Source: Thermocrispum agreste DSM 44070
GTDB taxonomy: Bacteria; Actinomycetota; Actinomycetes; Mycobacteriales; Pseudonocardiaceae
DNA: 64,000 nucleotides
Direction: 5' to 3'
Assembly: GCF_000427905.1 (NCBI RefSeq)
Contig: NZ_ATYX01000007.1
Span: forward strand, 124,001 to 188,000
Part shown: one piece after another, positions 1 through 8,213 of the stretch
Numbering within the stretch: the stretch's first letter is position 1
How the letters are laid out: every line of letters starts with the position of its first letter
The notes under the pieces: generated by a model
The model's input: only the letters and a program-made list of their open reading frames with translations
What the model was told of the DNA's origin: nothing
Database searches by the model: none
Program-made: the position numbers and the translations under genes

Positions 1-418
1 CCAGCGTGGTGTCGCCGTACTTGAAGCCGGAGCGCGACTTGGGCAGCAGGTGCGGAGCCTGGGTCATCGACTCCTGCCCGCCGGCCACCACGACGTCGAA
101 CTCGCCGGCGCGGATGAGCTGGTCGGCCAGCGCGATCGCATCGATGCCGGACAGGCACACCTTGTTGATGGTCAGCGCGGGCACGTCCATCGGGATGCCT
201 GCGGCCACCGCCGCCTGCCTGGCCGGGATCTGGCCCGCACCCGCGGTGAGCACCTGGCCCATGATCGTGTACTGCACCTGCTCGGGCGCCACGCCCGCTT
301 GCTCGAGCGCCTTCTTGATGGCGATGCCGCCGAGCTGCGCGGCGGAGAAGTCCTTCAACGAGCCGAGCAGGCGACCGATCGGGGTTCGAGCAGCGCCGAC
401 AATGACCGAACCAGACAC
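1..418 (-). CDS. Acetyl-CoA C-acetyltransferase (thiolase), C-terminus beyond window
   Basis: Condenses two acetyl-CoA to acetoacetyl-CoA or cleaves 3-ketoacyl-CoA in the cytosol. The visible N-terminal 139 residues read [19 protein letters not shown], the classic thiolase opening, followed by [13 protein letters not shown], which carries the nucleophilic cysteine near residue 89. The GTG start at 418 is chosen because GGAGG lies 6 nt upstream and the family motif begins immediately. The 3' end runs off the left edge. It is divergent from the methylmalonyl-CoA epimerase gene. In Streptomyces a thiolase and an epimerase gene also lie beside scy/filP, so this is probably the same conserved block. 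The family is near certain; the physiological direction is inferred. Confidence 0.93.
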   Translation of the reverse strand, partial: MSGSVIVGAARTPIGRLLGSLKDFSAAQLGGIAIKKALEQAGVAPEQVQYTIMGQVLTAGAGQIPARQAAVAAGIPMDVPALTINKVCLSGIDAIALADQLIRAGEFDVVVAGGQESMTQAPHLLPKSRSGFKYGDTTL

Positions 419-548
419 CGTGAGCCTCCAAGCCTTCGACGACGTCGTCCTGTCGGGGACCTTACCGCCGCTCGCTACTGCGCAGTAGCAGCTGTGACCT
501 ACTCTGCAGCGCTGCTCTGCGACGGCCGCCGTGACCTACGCTGCTGCC

Positions 549-1007
549 ATGAACGACGTCATGCAGCCCGTGCAGCACCTCGTCACCGCGATCGACCACG
601 TGGGGGTCGCGGTGCCGGACCTGGATGCCGCGATCGAGTTCTACCGCGCCAACTTCGGTTTGGAGGCCACCCACGTCGAGGTCAACGAGGAGCAAGGGGT
701 GCGTGAGGCGATGCTGCACGCACCCGGCGACGGCGGGCACGGGACGGCCGTCCAGCTGCTCGCCCCGCTGAACGAGCGGTCCACCATCGCCAAGTTCATC
801 GACCGCAACGGCCCTGGCCTGCAGCAGCTGGCGTTCCGGGTGAGCGACATCGACAAGGTCACCGAGGTGCTGCGCGCCAACGGGCGCCGGGTCCTCTACG
901 AGGAGGCCAAGCGCGGGACCGCCAACTCCCGGGTGAATTTCGTGCACCCGAAAGACGCCGGTGGCGTGCTGATCGAGCTGGTCGAACCCGCTCGCGACGC
1001 CGGGTGA
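549..1007 (+). CDS. mce: Methylmalonyl-CoA epimerase
   Basis: Interconverts (2R)- and (2S)-methylmalonyl-CoA, linking propionyl-CoA carboxylation to the B12-dependent mutase and to polyketide extender supply. The 152 residues match the family length and the glyoxalase/VOC fold: TAIDHVGVAVPDLDAAIEFY at the N-terminus with the metal-binding His, LQQLAFRVSDID in the middle and GGVLIELVEP near the end with the metal-binding Glu. No Shine-Dalgarno is visible before ATG 549, so translation may be leaderless. GTG 531 and ATG 561 are in-frame alternatives. The ccr gene follows 114 bp downstream, consistent with a shared role in C4/C5 acyl-CoA metabolism. Confidence 0.93.
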   Translation: MNDVMQPVQHLVTAIDHVGVAVPDLDAAIEFYRANFGLEATHVEVNEEQGVREAMLHAPGDGGHGTAVQLLAPLNERSTIAKFIDRNGPGLQQLAFRVSDIDKVTEVLRANGRRVLYEEAKRGTANSRVNFVHPKDAGGVLIELVEPARDAG

Positions 1008-1121
1008 CGGCGCGTGCGCGGGAGCGTGAGATGGCTCGCTACTTGTGAGTAACTTTTCCTGTGACGTGGTTCAATCCGGGCAACTGGTCACCCGCAGGCC
1101 GAGCGCACGGAGGTCGCGACA

Positions 1122-2465
1122 ATGGTGCAGCAGATCCTGGACGCAATCCTGAGCGACAATCTCGACGCTGTCGGCTCGCTGCCGGTACCCGAGAGCTATC
1201 GGGCGGTCACGTTGCACGCCGACGAAGTGGACATGTTCCAGGGCGTGCCGACCAAGGAGAAGGACCCGCGCAAGTCGCTGCACCTGGACGAGGTCCCCAC
1301 GCCGGAGCTGGGGCCGGGTGAGGCGCTGGTCGCGGTGATGGCCAGCGCGATCAACTACAACACGGTGTGGAGCTCGATCTTCGAGCCGATCCCGACGTTC
1401 AAGTTCCTCGAGCGCTACGGCAAGGTGTCGCCGCTGGCCAAGCGGCACGACCTGCCGTACCACGTCGTGGGGTCGGACCTGGCGGGCGTGGTGCTGCGCA
1501 CCGGGCCGGGCGTGCACCGGTGGAAGCCGGGCGACGAAGTGGTGGCGCACTGCCTGAGCGTGGAGCTGGAGGGCCCGGACGGGCACAACGACACCATGCT
1601 CGACACCGAGCAGCGCATCTGGGGCTTCGAGACCAACTTCGGCGGCCTGGCCGAGATCGCGCTGGTCAAGGCCAACCAGCTGATGCCGAAGCCGCGGCAT
1701 CTCACCTGGGAGGAGGCCGCCTGCCCGGGGCTGGTCAATTCCACCGCGTACCGCCAGCTGGTGTCGGCCAACGGTGCGAACATGAAGCAGGGCGACGTCG
1801 TGCTGATCTGGGGCGCCTCCGGCGGGCTCGGGTCGTACGCCACCCAGTACGCGCTCAACGGCGGGGCCATCCCGGTGTGCGTGGTGTCCAGCCCGGAGAA
1901 GGCGGAGATCTGCCGCAAGATGGGCGCCGAGCTGGTGATCGACCGCAGCGAGGCCACCGGCGAGGGCTACCGGTTCTGGAAGTCGGAGACCGAGCAGGAC
2001 CCGAAGGAGTGGAACCGGTTCGGCAAGAAGATCCGCGAGCTGACCGGGGGCGAGGACCCGGACATCGTGTTCGAGCACCCGGGCCGGGAGACCTTCGGCG
2101 CGTCGGTCTACGTCGCGCGGCGCGGCGGCACGATCGTGACGTGCGCGGCCACCAGCGGCTACATGCACGAGTACGACAACCGGTACCTGTGGATGAACCT
2201 CAAGCGGATCATCGGTTCGCACTTCGCCAACTACCGCGAGTCGTGGGAGGCGAACCGGTTGATCAGCAAGGGCATGATCCATCCGACGCTGTCGAAGACC
2301 TACCGGCTGGAGGAGACCGGCCAGGCCGCGCTGGACGTCCACCGCAACGTCCACCAGGGCAAGGTGGGCGTGCTGTGCCTGGCGCCGCAGGAAGGGCTCG
2401 GGGTGCGCGACGAGGAACTGCGGGCCAAGCACATCGACGCCATCAACCGGTTCCGCGGCCGGTGA
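1122..2465 (+). CDS. ccr: Crotonyl-CoA carboxylase/reductase
   Basis: NADPH-dependent reductive carboxylation of crotonyl-CoA to ethylmalonyl-CoA, the key step of the ethylmalonyl-CoA pathway and a source of ethylmalonyl extender units. The 447 residues match the usual family length. It is an MDR-fold protein: an N-terminal GroES-like domain with ASAINYNTVWSS, then a Rossmann NADPH site at VLIWGASGGLGSYATQYA, followed by the family blocks VIDRSEATGEGYRFW and EHPGRETFGASVYVARRGG and the C-terminal SHFANYRESWEANRLI. GGAGG lies 9 nt before ATG 1122. It sits directly after methylmalonyl-CoA epimerase. The strong block conservation separates it from simple quinone oxidoreductases. Confidence 0.97.
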   Translation: MVQQILDAILSDNLDAVGSLPVPESYRAVTLHADEVDMFQGVPTKEKDPRKSLHLDEVPTPELGPGEALVAVMASAINYNTVWSSIFEPIPTFKFLERYGKVSPLAKRHDLPYHVVGSDLAGVVLRTGPGVHRWKPGDEVVAHCLSVELEGPDGHNDTMLDTEQRIWGFETNFGGLAEIALVKANQLMPKPRHLTWEEAACPGLVNSTAYRQLVSANGANMKQGDVVLIWGASGGLGSYATQYALNGGAIPVCVVSSPEKAEICRKMGAELVIDRSEATGEGYRFWKSETEQDPKEWNRFGKKIRELTGGEDPDIVFEHPGRETFGASVYVARRGGTIVTCAATSGYMHEYDNRYLWMNLKRIIGSHFANYRESWEANRLISKGMIHPTLSKTYRLEETGQAALDVHRNVHQGKVGVLCLAPQEGLGVRDEELRAKHIDAINRFRGR

Positions 2466-2581
2466 GCCGCCCGGGATAATCGTCTTCCGGGGCCGGTGCG
2501 CACGGGGCGACACGCCGACAGCCGCGTCGTCCCGGCCGACCGGCACGGAAGATCGAACACGAACGGGTAACGTTGGCAGCC

Positions 2582-3772
2582 ATGAACTTCGGCGAGGACG
2601 GGGATCTGGTACCGCTGGGTGCCGGCTTCGATGTCGTACGACGCGGATACAGCCCTAACCAAGTCAACGAGCACCTGGAACGCCTCGACGCGGACCTGAA
2701 GATGCTCACCTCGGACCGCGACGCGGCCATCCAGCAGGCCAGCGACCTGGCCAGGCAGCTGGAGGAGGCGCGCTCGGAGATCGACGAGCTGCGCGAGAAG
2801 GTCAACCGGCTCTCCCAGCCACCCACCACGATGGAGGGCCTGTCCGAGCGGCTGCAGCGGATGCTGAAGCTGGCCCAGGACGAGGCGTCCGAGACGAAGG
2901 CCCGCGCCGAAGCCGAAGCGGCGCACATCCGGGCGAAGGCGGAAGCCGACGCCAGCGCCCTGCGCGCGCGTTACGACCAGCAGCTCGCCGAGCTGGACAA
3001 GCGCCGTCAGGCGATGGAGGAAGAACATCGCACGACGATGGAGCAGGCGCGCAAGGAGGCCGAGGAGCTGCTGGCCAAGGCCGAGCAGGAACGGCAGCGG
3101 CTGGACAAGGAGGCCGCCGAGCGCCGCACCAAGATCGAGGAGGACTTCGACATCGCCATGGCGACCCGGCGCGCCGAGGCGATGAAGCAGCTGGCCGAGC
3201 AGGAGGCACAGAGCAAGGCCGAGGCGGAGAAGCGGCTGCGGGAAGCCGCCGAGGAGGCCAAGGCGACCAGGGAGCGGATCGCTCGCGAGCTGTCCGAGCA
3301 CAAGGAGCGGATCGCCCGGGAGCTGGCCGAGCACCAGGAGCTGATCGCCAAGCAGCGTCGCGAGTCGATCGAGGAGGCCAACCGGCGCAAGCAGGACGCG
3401 ATCACCGAGGCGAACGCCCGGCTGGCCGAAGCGGCCAGCGAAGCCGAGCGGCGGGTGCGGGAGGCGACCGAACTGGCCAACCACCGCATCAACTACGCCG
3501 CCGAGCGCGTCGAGGCGCTGCGCCGGCTGCGCGCCCGCATCGCGGCCCAGATCAACGCGGCCCGCACGGCCATCACCGAGGCCGACGGCCTGCTCGCCGA
3601 GGCGACGTCGGTGACCGAGCAGAGCACGGCGAAGCAGGACGGCAAGGTCGAGGGCAAGGGCAAGGACGCCAACGACGCGACGGGCGCCGGCAAGGCGGCG
3701 AAGTCCACCGCAGAGATGGACACGGTCAAGGCGCTCAAGCCGGTCGTGCAGCAGGCCGACGGGGCCAACTGA
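2582..3772 (+). CDS. FilP/Scy-type coiled-coil cytoskeletal protein
   Basis: A 396-residue protein, almost entirely coiled coil from about residue 25 to 340, rich in Glu, Ala, Arg and Lys. The short N-terminal segment FDVVRRGYSPNQVNEHLERL resembles the DivIVA/Wag31 entry motif. The tail after residue 345 is low-complexity and Lys/Gly/Ala rich. The family includes Streptomyces FilP (AbpS, once called a cellulose-binding protein) and Scy, intermediate-filament-like proteins that organise polar growth with DivIVA. In Streptomyces, filP and scy lie next to methylmalonyl-CoA epimerase and thiolase genes, as here, which supports FilP/Scy rather than DivIVA itself. Its length is nearer FilP than the far longer Scy. 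ATG 2582 is preferred over TTG 2573. Confidence 0.85.
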   Translation: MNFGEDGDLVPLGAGFDVVRRGYSPNQVNEHLERLDADLKMLTSDRDAAIQQASDLARQLEEARSEIDELREKVNRLSQPPTTMEGLSERLQRMLKLAQDEASETKARAEAEAAHIRAKAEADASALRARYDQQLAELDKRRQAMEEEHRTTMEQARKEAEELLAKAEQERQRLDKEAAERRTKIEEDFDIAMATRRAEAMKQLAEQEAQSKAEAEKRLREAAEEAKATRERIARELSEHKERIARELAEHQELIAKQRRESIEEANRRKQDAITEANARLAEAASEAERRVREATELANHRINYAAERVEALRRLRARIAAQINAARTAITEADGLLAEATSVTEQSTAKQDGKVEGKGKDANDATGAGKAAKSTAEMDTVKALKPVVQQADGAN

Positions 3773-4106
3773 GACCTGCCCCGGCGGCCGCTGCCGAGTC
3801 ATCGGATTCGGGGTCGTCACCCGTCGCCGGCCGGCAGCCGAAAGCAAAGCCGAAGCGGGGCTGCGACGACGCCTCGGAGGCCCGCACGTCCTCAATTGGT
3901 CCATTCCGGCCAGGTCGCCCTCGCCCTACCGGCCCCCGGAGCGCGTGTCCCGGCCGGAGCACGTCGCGGTGGTCACACGAGCCGGGCAATCCTGGCACCG
4001 ACCGAAACCTGACACCCGAACGCTCGTTGTTGATCTGCATACGGCAGCGCGCATCGCTAGTCTTCAGCGCGTGCCGCAGAGGCGTCACGGACACAAAGGA
4101 GCCACC
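3773..4106. other. Intergenic region before the universal stress gene
   Basis: There is no convincing ORF in either strand of this 334-bp gap. It presumably contains the terminator region of the coiled-coil gene and the promoter of the stress gene, but I see no clear hairpin with a T tract and no well-spaced -35/-10 pair. The only firm signal is AAAGGAG ending 5 nt before the ATG at 4107. No DosR-type box was found, although universal stress genes are frequent DosR targets. Confidence 0.6.
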
Positions 4107-4556
4107 ATGACCGCTTACCGAACCGTCGTCGTCGGCACTGACGGGTCGGAGTCCTCGTACGCCGCCGTCGATCGCGCCGCCCAGGTGGCCGCCGCTGCGC
4201 AGGCGAAACTGGTCGTCGCCTGCGCCTACTATCCCGCCAGCAAAGAGGTGGTCGACAAAGCCCAGGACATCCTGCGTGACGAGGCCTACCAGGTCGTCGG
4301 TTCGGCTCCGGCCGACGAGACCCTGCACACCGCGCGGGAGCGAGCGGCGGCTCAGGGCGCCCGGGACGTGGAGACCGTGGCGGTGGAAGGTGAGCCGGTC
4401 GCCACGCTGCTGCGCGTGGTCAAGGAGCACTCCGCGGATCTGCTGGTGGTCGGCAACCGCGGGTTGAACACCCTCGCCGGGCGCATTCTCGGCTCGGTTC
4501 CCTCCGAGGTGGCCCGCAAAGCAGGCATCGACGTGCTGATCGTGCACACCACCTGA
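4107..4556 (+). CDS. Universal stress protein (UspA family)
   Basis: A 149-residue single-domain cytosolic nucleotide-binding protein thought to aid survival under stress. It opens with TVVVGTDGSESSYAAVDRAA and has the C-terminal ATP-binding signature G-x2-G-x9-G-S seen in GNRGLNTLAGRILGSVPSEV, so it belongs to the ATP-binding USP subgroup. ATG 4107 is set by AAAGGAG 5 nt upstream; the longer open frame starting at 3945 has no support. The gene is monocistronic and convergent with proA, separated by a 22-bp tandem repeat. Confidence 0.93.
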   Translation: MTAYRTVVVGTDGSESSYAAVDRAAQVAAAAQAKLVVACAYYPASKEVVDKAQDILRDEAYQVVGSAPADETLHTARERAAAQGARDVETVAVEGEPVATLLRVVKEHSADLLVVGNRGLNTLAGRILGSVPSEVARKAGIDVLIVHTT

Positions 4557-4567
4557 CCACACCCGCA

Positions 4568-4652
4568 GACGCAAGCCGGCCGGTCAGCCGACGCAAGCCG
4601 GCCGGTCAGCCGACGCAGGCCGGCCGGTCAGCCGACGCAGGCCGGCCGGTCA
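4568..4652. repeat. 22-bp tandem repeat, 3.9 copies, between convergent genes
   Basis: The unit GACGCARGCCGGCCGGTCAGCC starts at 4568, 4590, 4612 and 4634. The first two copies have A and the last two G at the seventh position. Each unit contains the self-complementary core GCCGGCC. The fourth copy is cut off exactly at the proA stop codon (TCA on this strand), so the array has grown up to or out of the end of the gene. It lies between the 3' ends of the stress gene and proA and may act as a shared termination or DNA-structure element. Confidence 0.9.
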
Positions 4653-5897
4653 GGCGGGCACCACGGCGTACTGCCGCACGTACAGGTCCTGGTAGGTCAC
4701 CGGACCGCGCGGCCCGGGCACCCGGTCCAGGTTGATCCCGGTCTCCGGCACGGCCAGCAGCTTGAAGCCGTCCAGCAGGCGCGTCGTCGCGTTCCAGAAC
4801 ACCCCGGTGCCGGTGTAGCCGTCCAGGAAGCGCGCCGCCGCGTCGGCGTCCTCGGTCGCGATCCCCGCGGCCAGCCCGGAGGTCTCGTCATTGGCGATCG
4901 CCACCGCGGCGTCCACCCCGTCGACCTTGGCCACGGTCACCGTGGCCTCGCGCTCGGAATCCAGCGCCCACTCGTAGCCGATCGGGTGGTCGTACGGCGG
5001 CAGGGACGGCCGCACACCCCGCTTCTCGAGCGCCTGCGAGACGACCTCCCACGCCTTGTCGTAGATCGGCTCGTCGATGAGCAGCAGGTTCAACCGGTTG
5101 CAGACGCCGAGCCGGTCCAGGCTCTCGAACACCAGGTCGTGCAGCTTGCTCAGATCGGCGCTGCGCTCGACGAACAGCACTCCGCCACCGTCGGCGTGCG
5201 CCAGGGTCCGCACGTCCTTGGCGGCCGCGGCGCGGGCCAGTGCGCGGGTGCTGTCGCCGCTGCCCCGCAGGATCACCAGCGGCACCAGCGCAGGCAGGCC
5301 CACCAGCGCGAAGGCCGCTTCCCGCTCGGGTACCGGCACCAACTGCACGACGTCCGGGTCGATGCCCGCGTCGGCCAGGCCGGGGGCGATGACGACCTCC
5401 ATCAGCTTCTTCGCCGACGCCAGCGCCGCCCCACCGGTGCGCAGGACACCACCGTTGCGCGACTTCACCAGCTGCGAGGCGATGTCGACGGTCACGTTCG
5501 GCCGCGCCTCGTAGTTCGCGCCGATGACCCCGACCGGCCGACGGCGCTCGATGAGCCGCAGCCCGCCGTTCAGCTCCTTCACCGGAATCTCGCGCTCCAA
5601 GTGCGGGGTGGTCGACAGCAGCTTCAGCTGCTCGACCATGCCGGCCAGCCGTTGCTCGGTGACCGTGAGCCGGTCGAGCAGGCCCGCGCTCATCCCGTCC
5701 GCCTTGGCCTTGGCGACGTCCTCGGCGTTGGCGGCCAGCACCTCCTCGCGCGCCGACTCCAGCCGGCCGGCCATCGCACTCAACGCCGCGTCGATCGCCT
5801 TGTCGGAGGCGGCGGCCAGCGACGGCGCGGCTTGCTTGGCTGCCTTGGCGCACTGCTCGACGGCTTCGGCCACGTGATCCGGCACCTGCTGCTGCAC
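4650..5897 (-). CDS. proA: Gamma-glutamyl phosphate reductase
   Basis: Second step of proline biosynthesis: NADPH-dependent reduction of gamma-glutamyl phosphate to glutamate semialdehyde in the cytosol. The 415 residues match the family. Visible landmarks are RRRPVGVIGANYEARPNVTV (aldehyde-dehydrogenase-like NADPH fold) and DRLGVCNRLNLLLID, which holds the catalytic cysteine. The C-terminal DRVPGPRGPVTYQDLYVRQY block is typical. GTG 5897 is the likely start, with AAGGA 9 nt upstream. proB is not in the window, so the pair is split or lies elsewhere. cobQ lies 97 bp upstream on the same strand. Confidence 0.96.
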   Translation of the reverse strand: MQQQVPDHVAEAVEQCAKAAKQAAPSLAAASDKAIDAALSAMAGRLESAREEVLAANAEDVAKAKADGMSAGLLDRLTVTEQRLAGMVEQLKLLSTTPHLEREIPVKELNGGLRLIERRRPVGVIGANYEARPNVTVDIASQLVKSRNGGVLRTGGAALASAKKLMEVVIAPGLADAGIDPDVVQLVPVPEREAAFALVGLPALVPLVILRGSGDSTRALARAAAAKDVRTLAHADGGGVLFVERSADLSKLHDLVFESLDRLGVCNRLNLLLIDEPIYDKAWEVVSQALEKRGVRPSLPPYDHPIGYEWALDSEREATVTVAKVDGVDAAVAIANDETSGLAAGIATEDADAAARFLDGYTGTGVFWNATTRLLDGFKLLAVPETGINLDRVPGPRGPVTYQDLYVRQYAVVPA

Positions 5898-5994
5898 GCT
5901 GGTGAGTCCTTCCTCGGTCGGTCTCCAACCCCGCGCCCAGTATGCACGCCGCGCGGTCCCCGGCTCGGCCGAGGGACGGCGTCTGTCCCCGCGC

Positions 5995-7497
5995 TCACGC
6001 CAACCGCGGCACCAGCGTGGGCAACCGCCCGGGGCCGGCGTCCATCAATCGGGTCACCGCATCGAGATCGACGTGCTCCGCCACGGCATCGGCCACCCGG
6101 TCCAGCATCCGCTCGCGGAGATCGGCGAACCCCGGTGCCGCCGCGTCCGGTTGCCATTCGACCCCGGACTGCGCGGCGACTTCGGCCAGCCATGCCCGCC
6201 GGAATCCGTCGTTGTCGAACGCGCCGTGCCACATGGTCCCCCAGACCGCGCCCAGCCGGCAGCCGTCCAGAAACGGCTCGGCCTCCCCCGTCACCGACAC
6301 GGTGCCGTGGTGAATCTCGTAACCGGTGACCTCGTGCCCTCGCCACGTTCCGTGCGGCCGTCCCAGCACCTTCTCCTCGGCGAACACCACCCGCGCCGGA
6401 AGCAACCCGAGTCCCTCGACGGTTCCGGCGGCCGACTCCCACCGGTCGTCGATCTGCTCGGCCAGCATCTGGTAGCCACCGCAGATGCCCAGGATCGGCC
6501 TGCCGGACCGGGCCCGGGCCTGCAGCGCCGCCGCCAGTCCCCGGTCGCGCAGCCAGGCCAGGTCGCTGACGGTGGCTCGCGACCCGGGAAGGACCACGAG
6601 GTCGGCGGCGAGAACCGCAGCCGGATCGGCGGTCGCGGTCACGCTCACCCCCGGTTCGGCGGCCAGCGCATCGACATCGGTCGCGTTGGAGATCCTGGGC
6701 AGGCGGACGACGGCGACGGTGAGCCCGGTCGCCGATCGGCTGTCCCGCCACGCCGTGACCGGGAGCGTGTCCTCGGAGTCGATCCAGACCCCCGGCAGCC
6801 AGGGCAGCACGCCGAGCACCGGGCGGCCGGTCCGCTTCTCCAGCTCGCGCAGGCCCGGCTCCAGCAGGCCGCGGTCGCCCCGGAACTTGTTCACCACCCA
6901 GCCGGCGATCACGGCTTGATCGCCGGGGTCGAGCAGCGCCAGCGTGCCGTACATGGCGGCGAAGACCCCGCCACGATCGATGTCGCCCACCACCACGACC
7001 GGGAGACCCGCGGCGCGGGCCAGCCCGAGGTTGACGTAGTCGCCCGCACGCAGGTTGATCTCCGCGGGGCTGCCCGCGCCCTCGCAGATCACCACGTCGA
7101 AACGCCGCCGCAGGTCCTCCAGCGCGGCGAAGGCGTGCCGGGCGAGCTCGTGCCGCCCGACGGCGAACTCCCCCGCCTGGAGCGTGCCGAACGGCTTGCC
7201 CATCATCACCACGTGACTGCGCAGGTCGCTGCCCGGTTTGAGCAGCACCGGGTTCATCGCCGCTTCCGGTTCGACCCCCGCGGCGCGGGCCTGCAGCCAC
7301 TGCGCACGGCCGATCTCCGCGCCGTCGGCACAGACCATCGAGTTGTTCGACATGTTCTGCGCCTTGAACGGGGCGACCGAGACGCCTCGCCTGGCCAGCG
7401 CCCGGCACAAGCCGGCCGTGACCAGGCTCTTGCCCGCGTCCGAGGTGGTTCCGGCCACCAGCAGGCCTTTCCCCGGCTGCCGTCGCGCTTCGCTCAT
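5995..7497 (-). CDS. cobQ: Cobyric acid synthase
   Basis: ATP- and glutamine-dependent amidation of adenosylcobyrinate a,c-diamide to adenosylcobyrate, a late cobalamin step. The 500 residues show an N-terminal P-loop-like GTTSDAGKSLVTAGLCRALA, then PFKAQNMSNNSMV, and a C-terminal class I glutamine amidotransferase domain with the nucleophile in PILGICGGYQML and the histidine in GYEIHHGTV. Length and domain order match CobQ rather than CobB, which acts on cobyrinate. It is divergent from cobU-cobT-cobS across a 95-bp gap, so the four late B12 genes probably share one control region. That gap is too short for a cobalamin riboswitch. Confidence 0.95.
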   Translation of the reverse strand: MSEARRQPGKGLLVAGTTSDAGKSLVTAGLCRALARRGVSVAPFKAQNMSNNSMVCADGAEIGRAQWLQARAAGVEPEAAMNPVLLKPGSDLRSHVVMMGKPFGTLQAGEFAVGRHELARHAFAALEDLRRRFDVVICEGAGSPAEINLRAGDYVNLGLARAAGLPVVVVGDIDRGGVFAAMYGTLALLDPGDQAVIAGWVVNKFRGDRGLLEPGLRELEKRTGRPVLGVLPWLPGVWIDSEDTLPVTAWRDSRSATGLTVAVVRLPRISNATDVDALAAEPGVSVTATADPAAVLAADLVVLPGSRATVSDLAWLRDRGLAAALQARARSGRPILGICGGYQMLAEQIDDRWESAAGTVEGLGLLPARVVFAEEKVLGRPHGTWRGHEVTGYEIHHGTVSVTGEAEPFLDGCRLGAVWGTMWHGAFDNDGFRRAWLAEVAAQSGVEWQPDAAAPGFADLRERMLDRVADAVAEHVDLDAVTRLMDAGPGRLPTLVPRLA

Positions 7498-7592
7498 GAC
7501 CCCCGGACGCTAGCCGAGCAACGCCGCACCGAACGGCGTTCTGCCCGGAAACTCACATTTCCCGGCCACCGCACCGCTGCCACAATGACCGC

Positions 7593-8213
7593 GTGACGTC
7601 CATCCTGCGCGCGGCACTGGCCGCCGTCGTCCGGCGCGGCGCGCACGTGCTCGACGGTCTTGCTGCTCAGCTGGCTCCTCCGCGGCGCACTTTGATCCTC
7701 GGCGGCGCCCGCTCGGGCAAGTCCTCGTACGCGGAGCAGCTGCTCGCCGGCAGGCGCCGGGTGATCTATCTGGCGACCGGGGCACCGCCGGGCGACGACG
7801 AGGAGTGGGCCGAGCGCATCCGGCGCCATCGCGAGCGCCGGGCCGCTCATTGGGAGACGGTCGAGACGATCCACATCGCCGCCGCCCTGCGCGCGGCCGA
7901 CGCCCCGGTACTGATCGACTGCCTGGCCACCTGGCTCGCCCGGATCTGCGACGAGGCCGGCGCATGGGACGCCGCACCAGGGTGGAAAGAGCGGCTGGAG
8001 CACGAGGTCGAGGAGCTGGTGCAGGCCTGGCGAGCCGCGCGCGTTCCCGTCGTCGCGGTCAGCAACGAAGTGGGCAGCGGCATCGTGCCGAGCACCCCGT
8101 CCGGGCGGTTGTTCCGGGACGAACTCGGTGTGCTGAACAGCCGCATGGCCAGCGAGTCCGACGCGGTACTGCTCATGGTGGCGGGCCGCCCGATCCGATT
8201 GGAGGCGCCGTGA
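7593..8213 (+). CDS. cobU: Adenosylcobinamide kinase / adenosylcobinamide-phosphate guanylyltransferase
   Basis: Phosphorylates adenosylcobinamide and transfers GMP to it, building the nucleotide loop of B12. The 206 residues contain the P-loop LILGGARSGKSSYAEQLL near residue 35, then IYLATGAPPGDDEEWAERI and VPVVAVSNEVGSGIVPS, all diagnostic for CobU/CobP. About 30 extra residues precede the P-loop domain, so a later start is possible. GTG 7593 has no clear Shine-Dalgarno, and the message may be leaderless. Its TGA overlaps the GTG of cobT, implying translational coupling. Confidence 0.94.
   Translation: MTSILRAALAAVVRRGAHVLDGLAAQLAPPRRTLILGGARSGKSSYAEQLLAGRRRVIYLATGAPPGDDEEWAERIRRHRERRAAHWETVETIHIAAALRAADAPVLIDCLATWLARICDEAGAWDAAPGWKERLEHEVEELVQAWRAARVPVVAVSNEVGSGIVPSTPSGRLFRDELGVLNSRMASESDAVLLMVAGRPIRLEAP

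Noticed and set aside
1071-2546. Long antisense frames opposite ccr and many other genes.
   Set aside because: High GC content leaves antisense frames open; their translations are Arg/Ala/Gly/His-rich with no family resemblance.
7498-7592. A cobalamin riboswitch between the divergent cob genes.
   Set aside because: The gap is only 95 bp, shorter than a cobalamin riboswitch, and no B12-box-like sequence was recognised.
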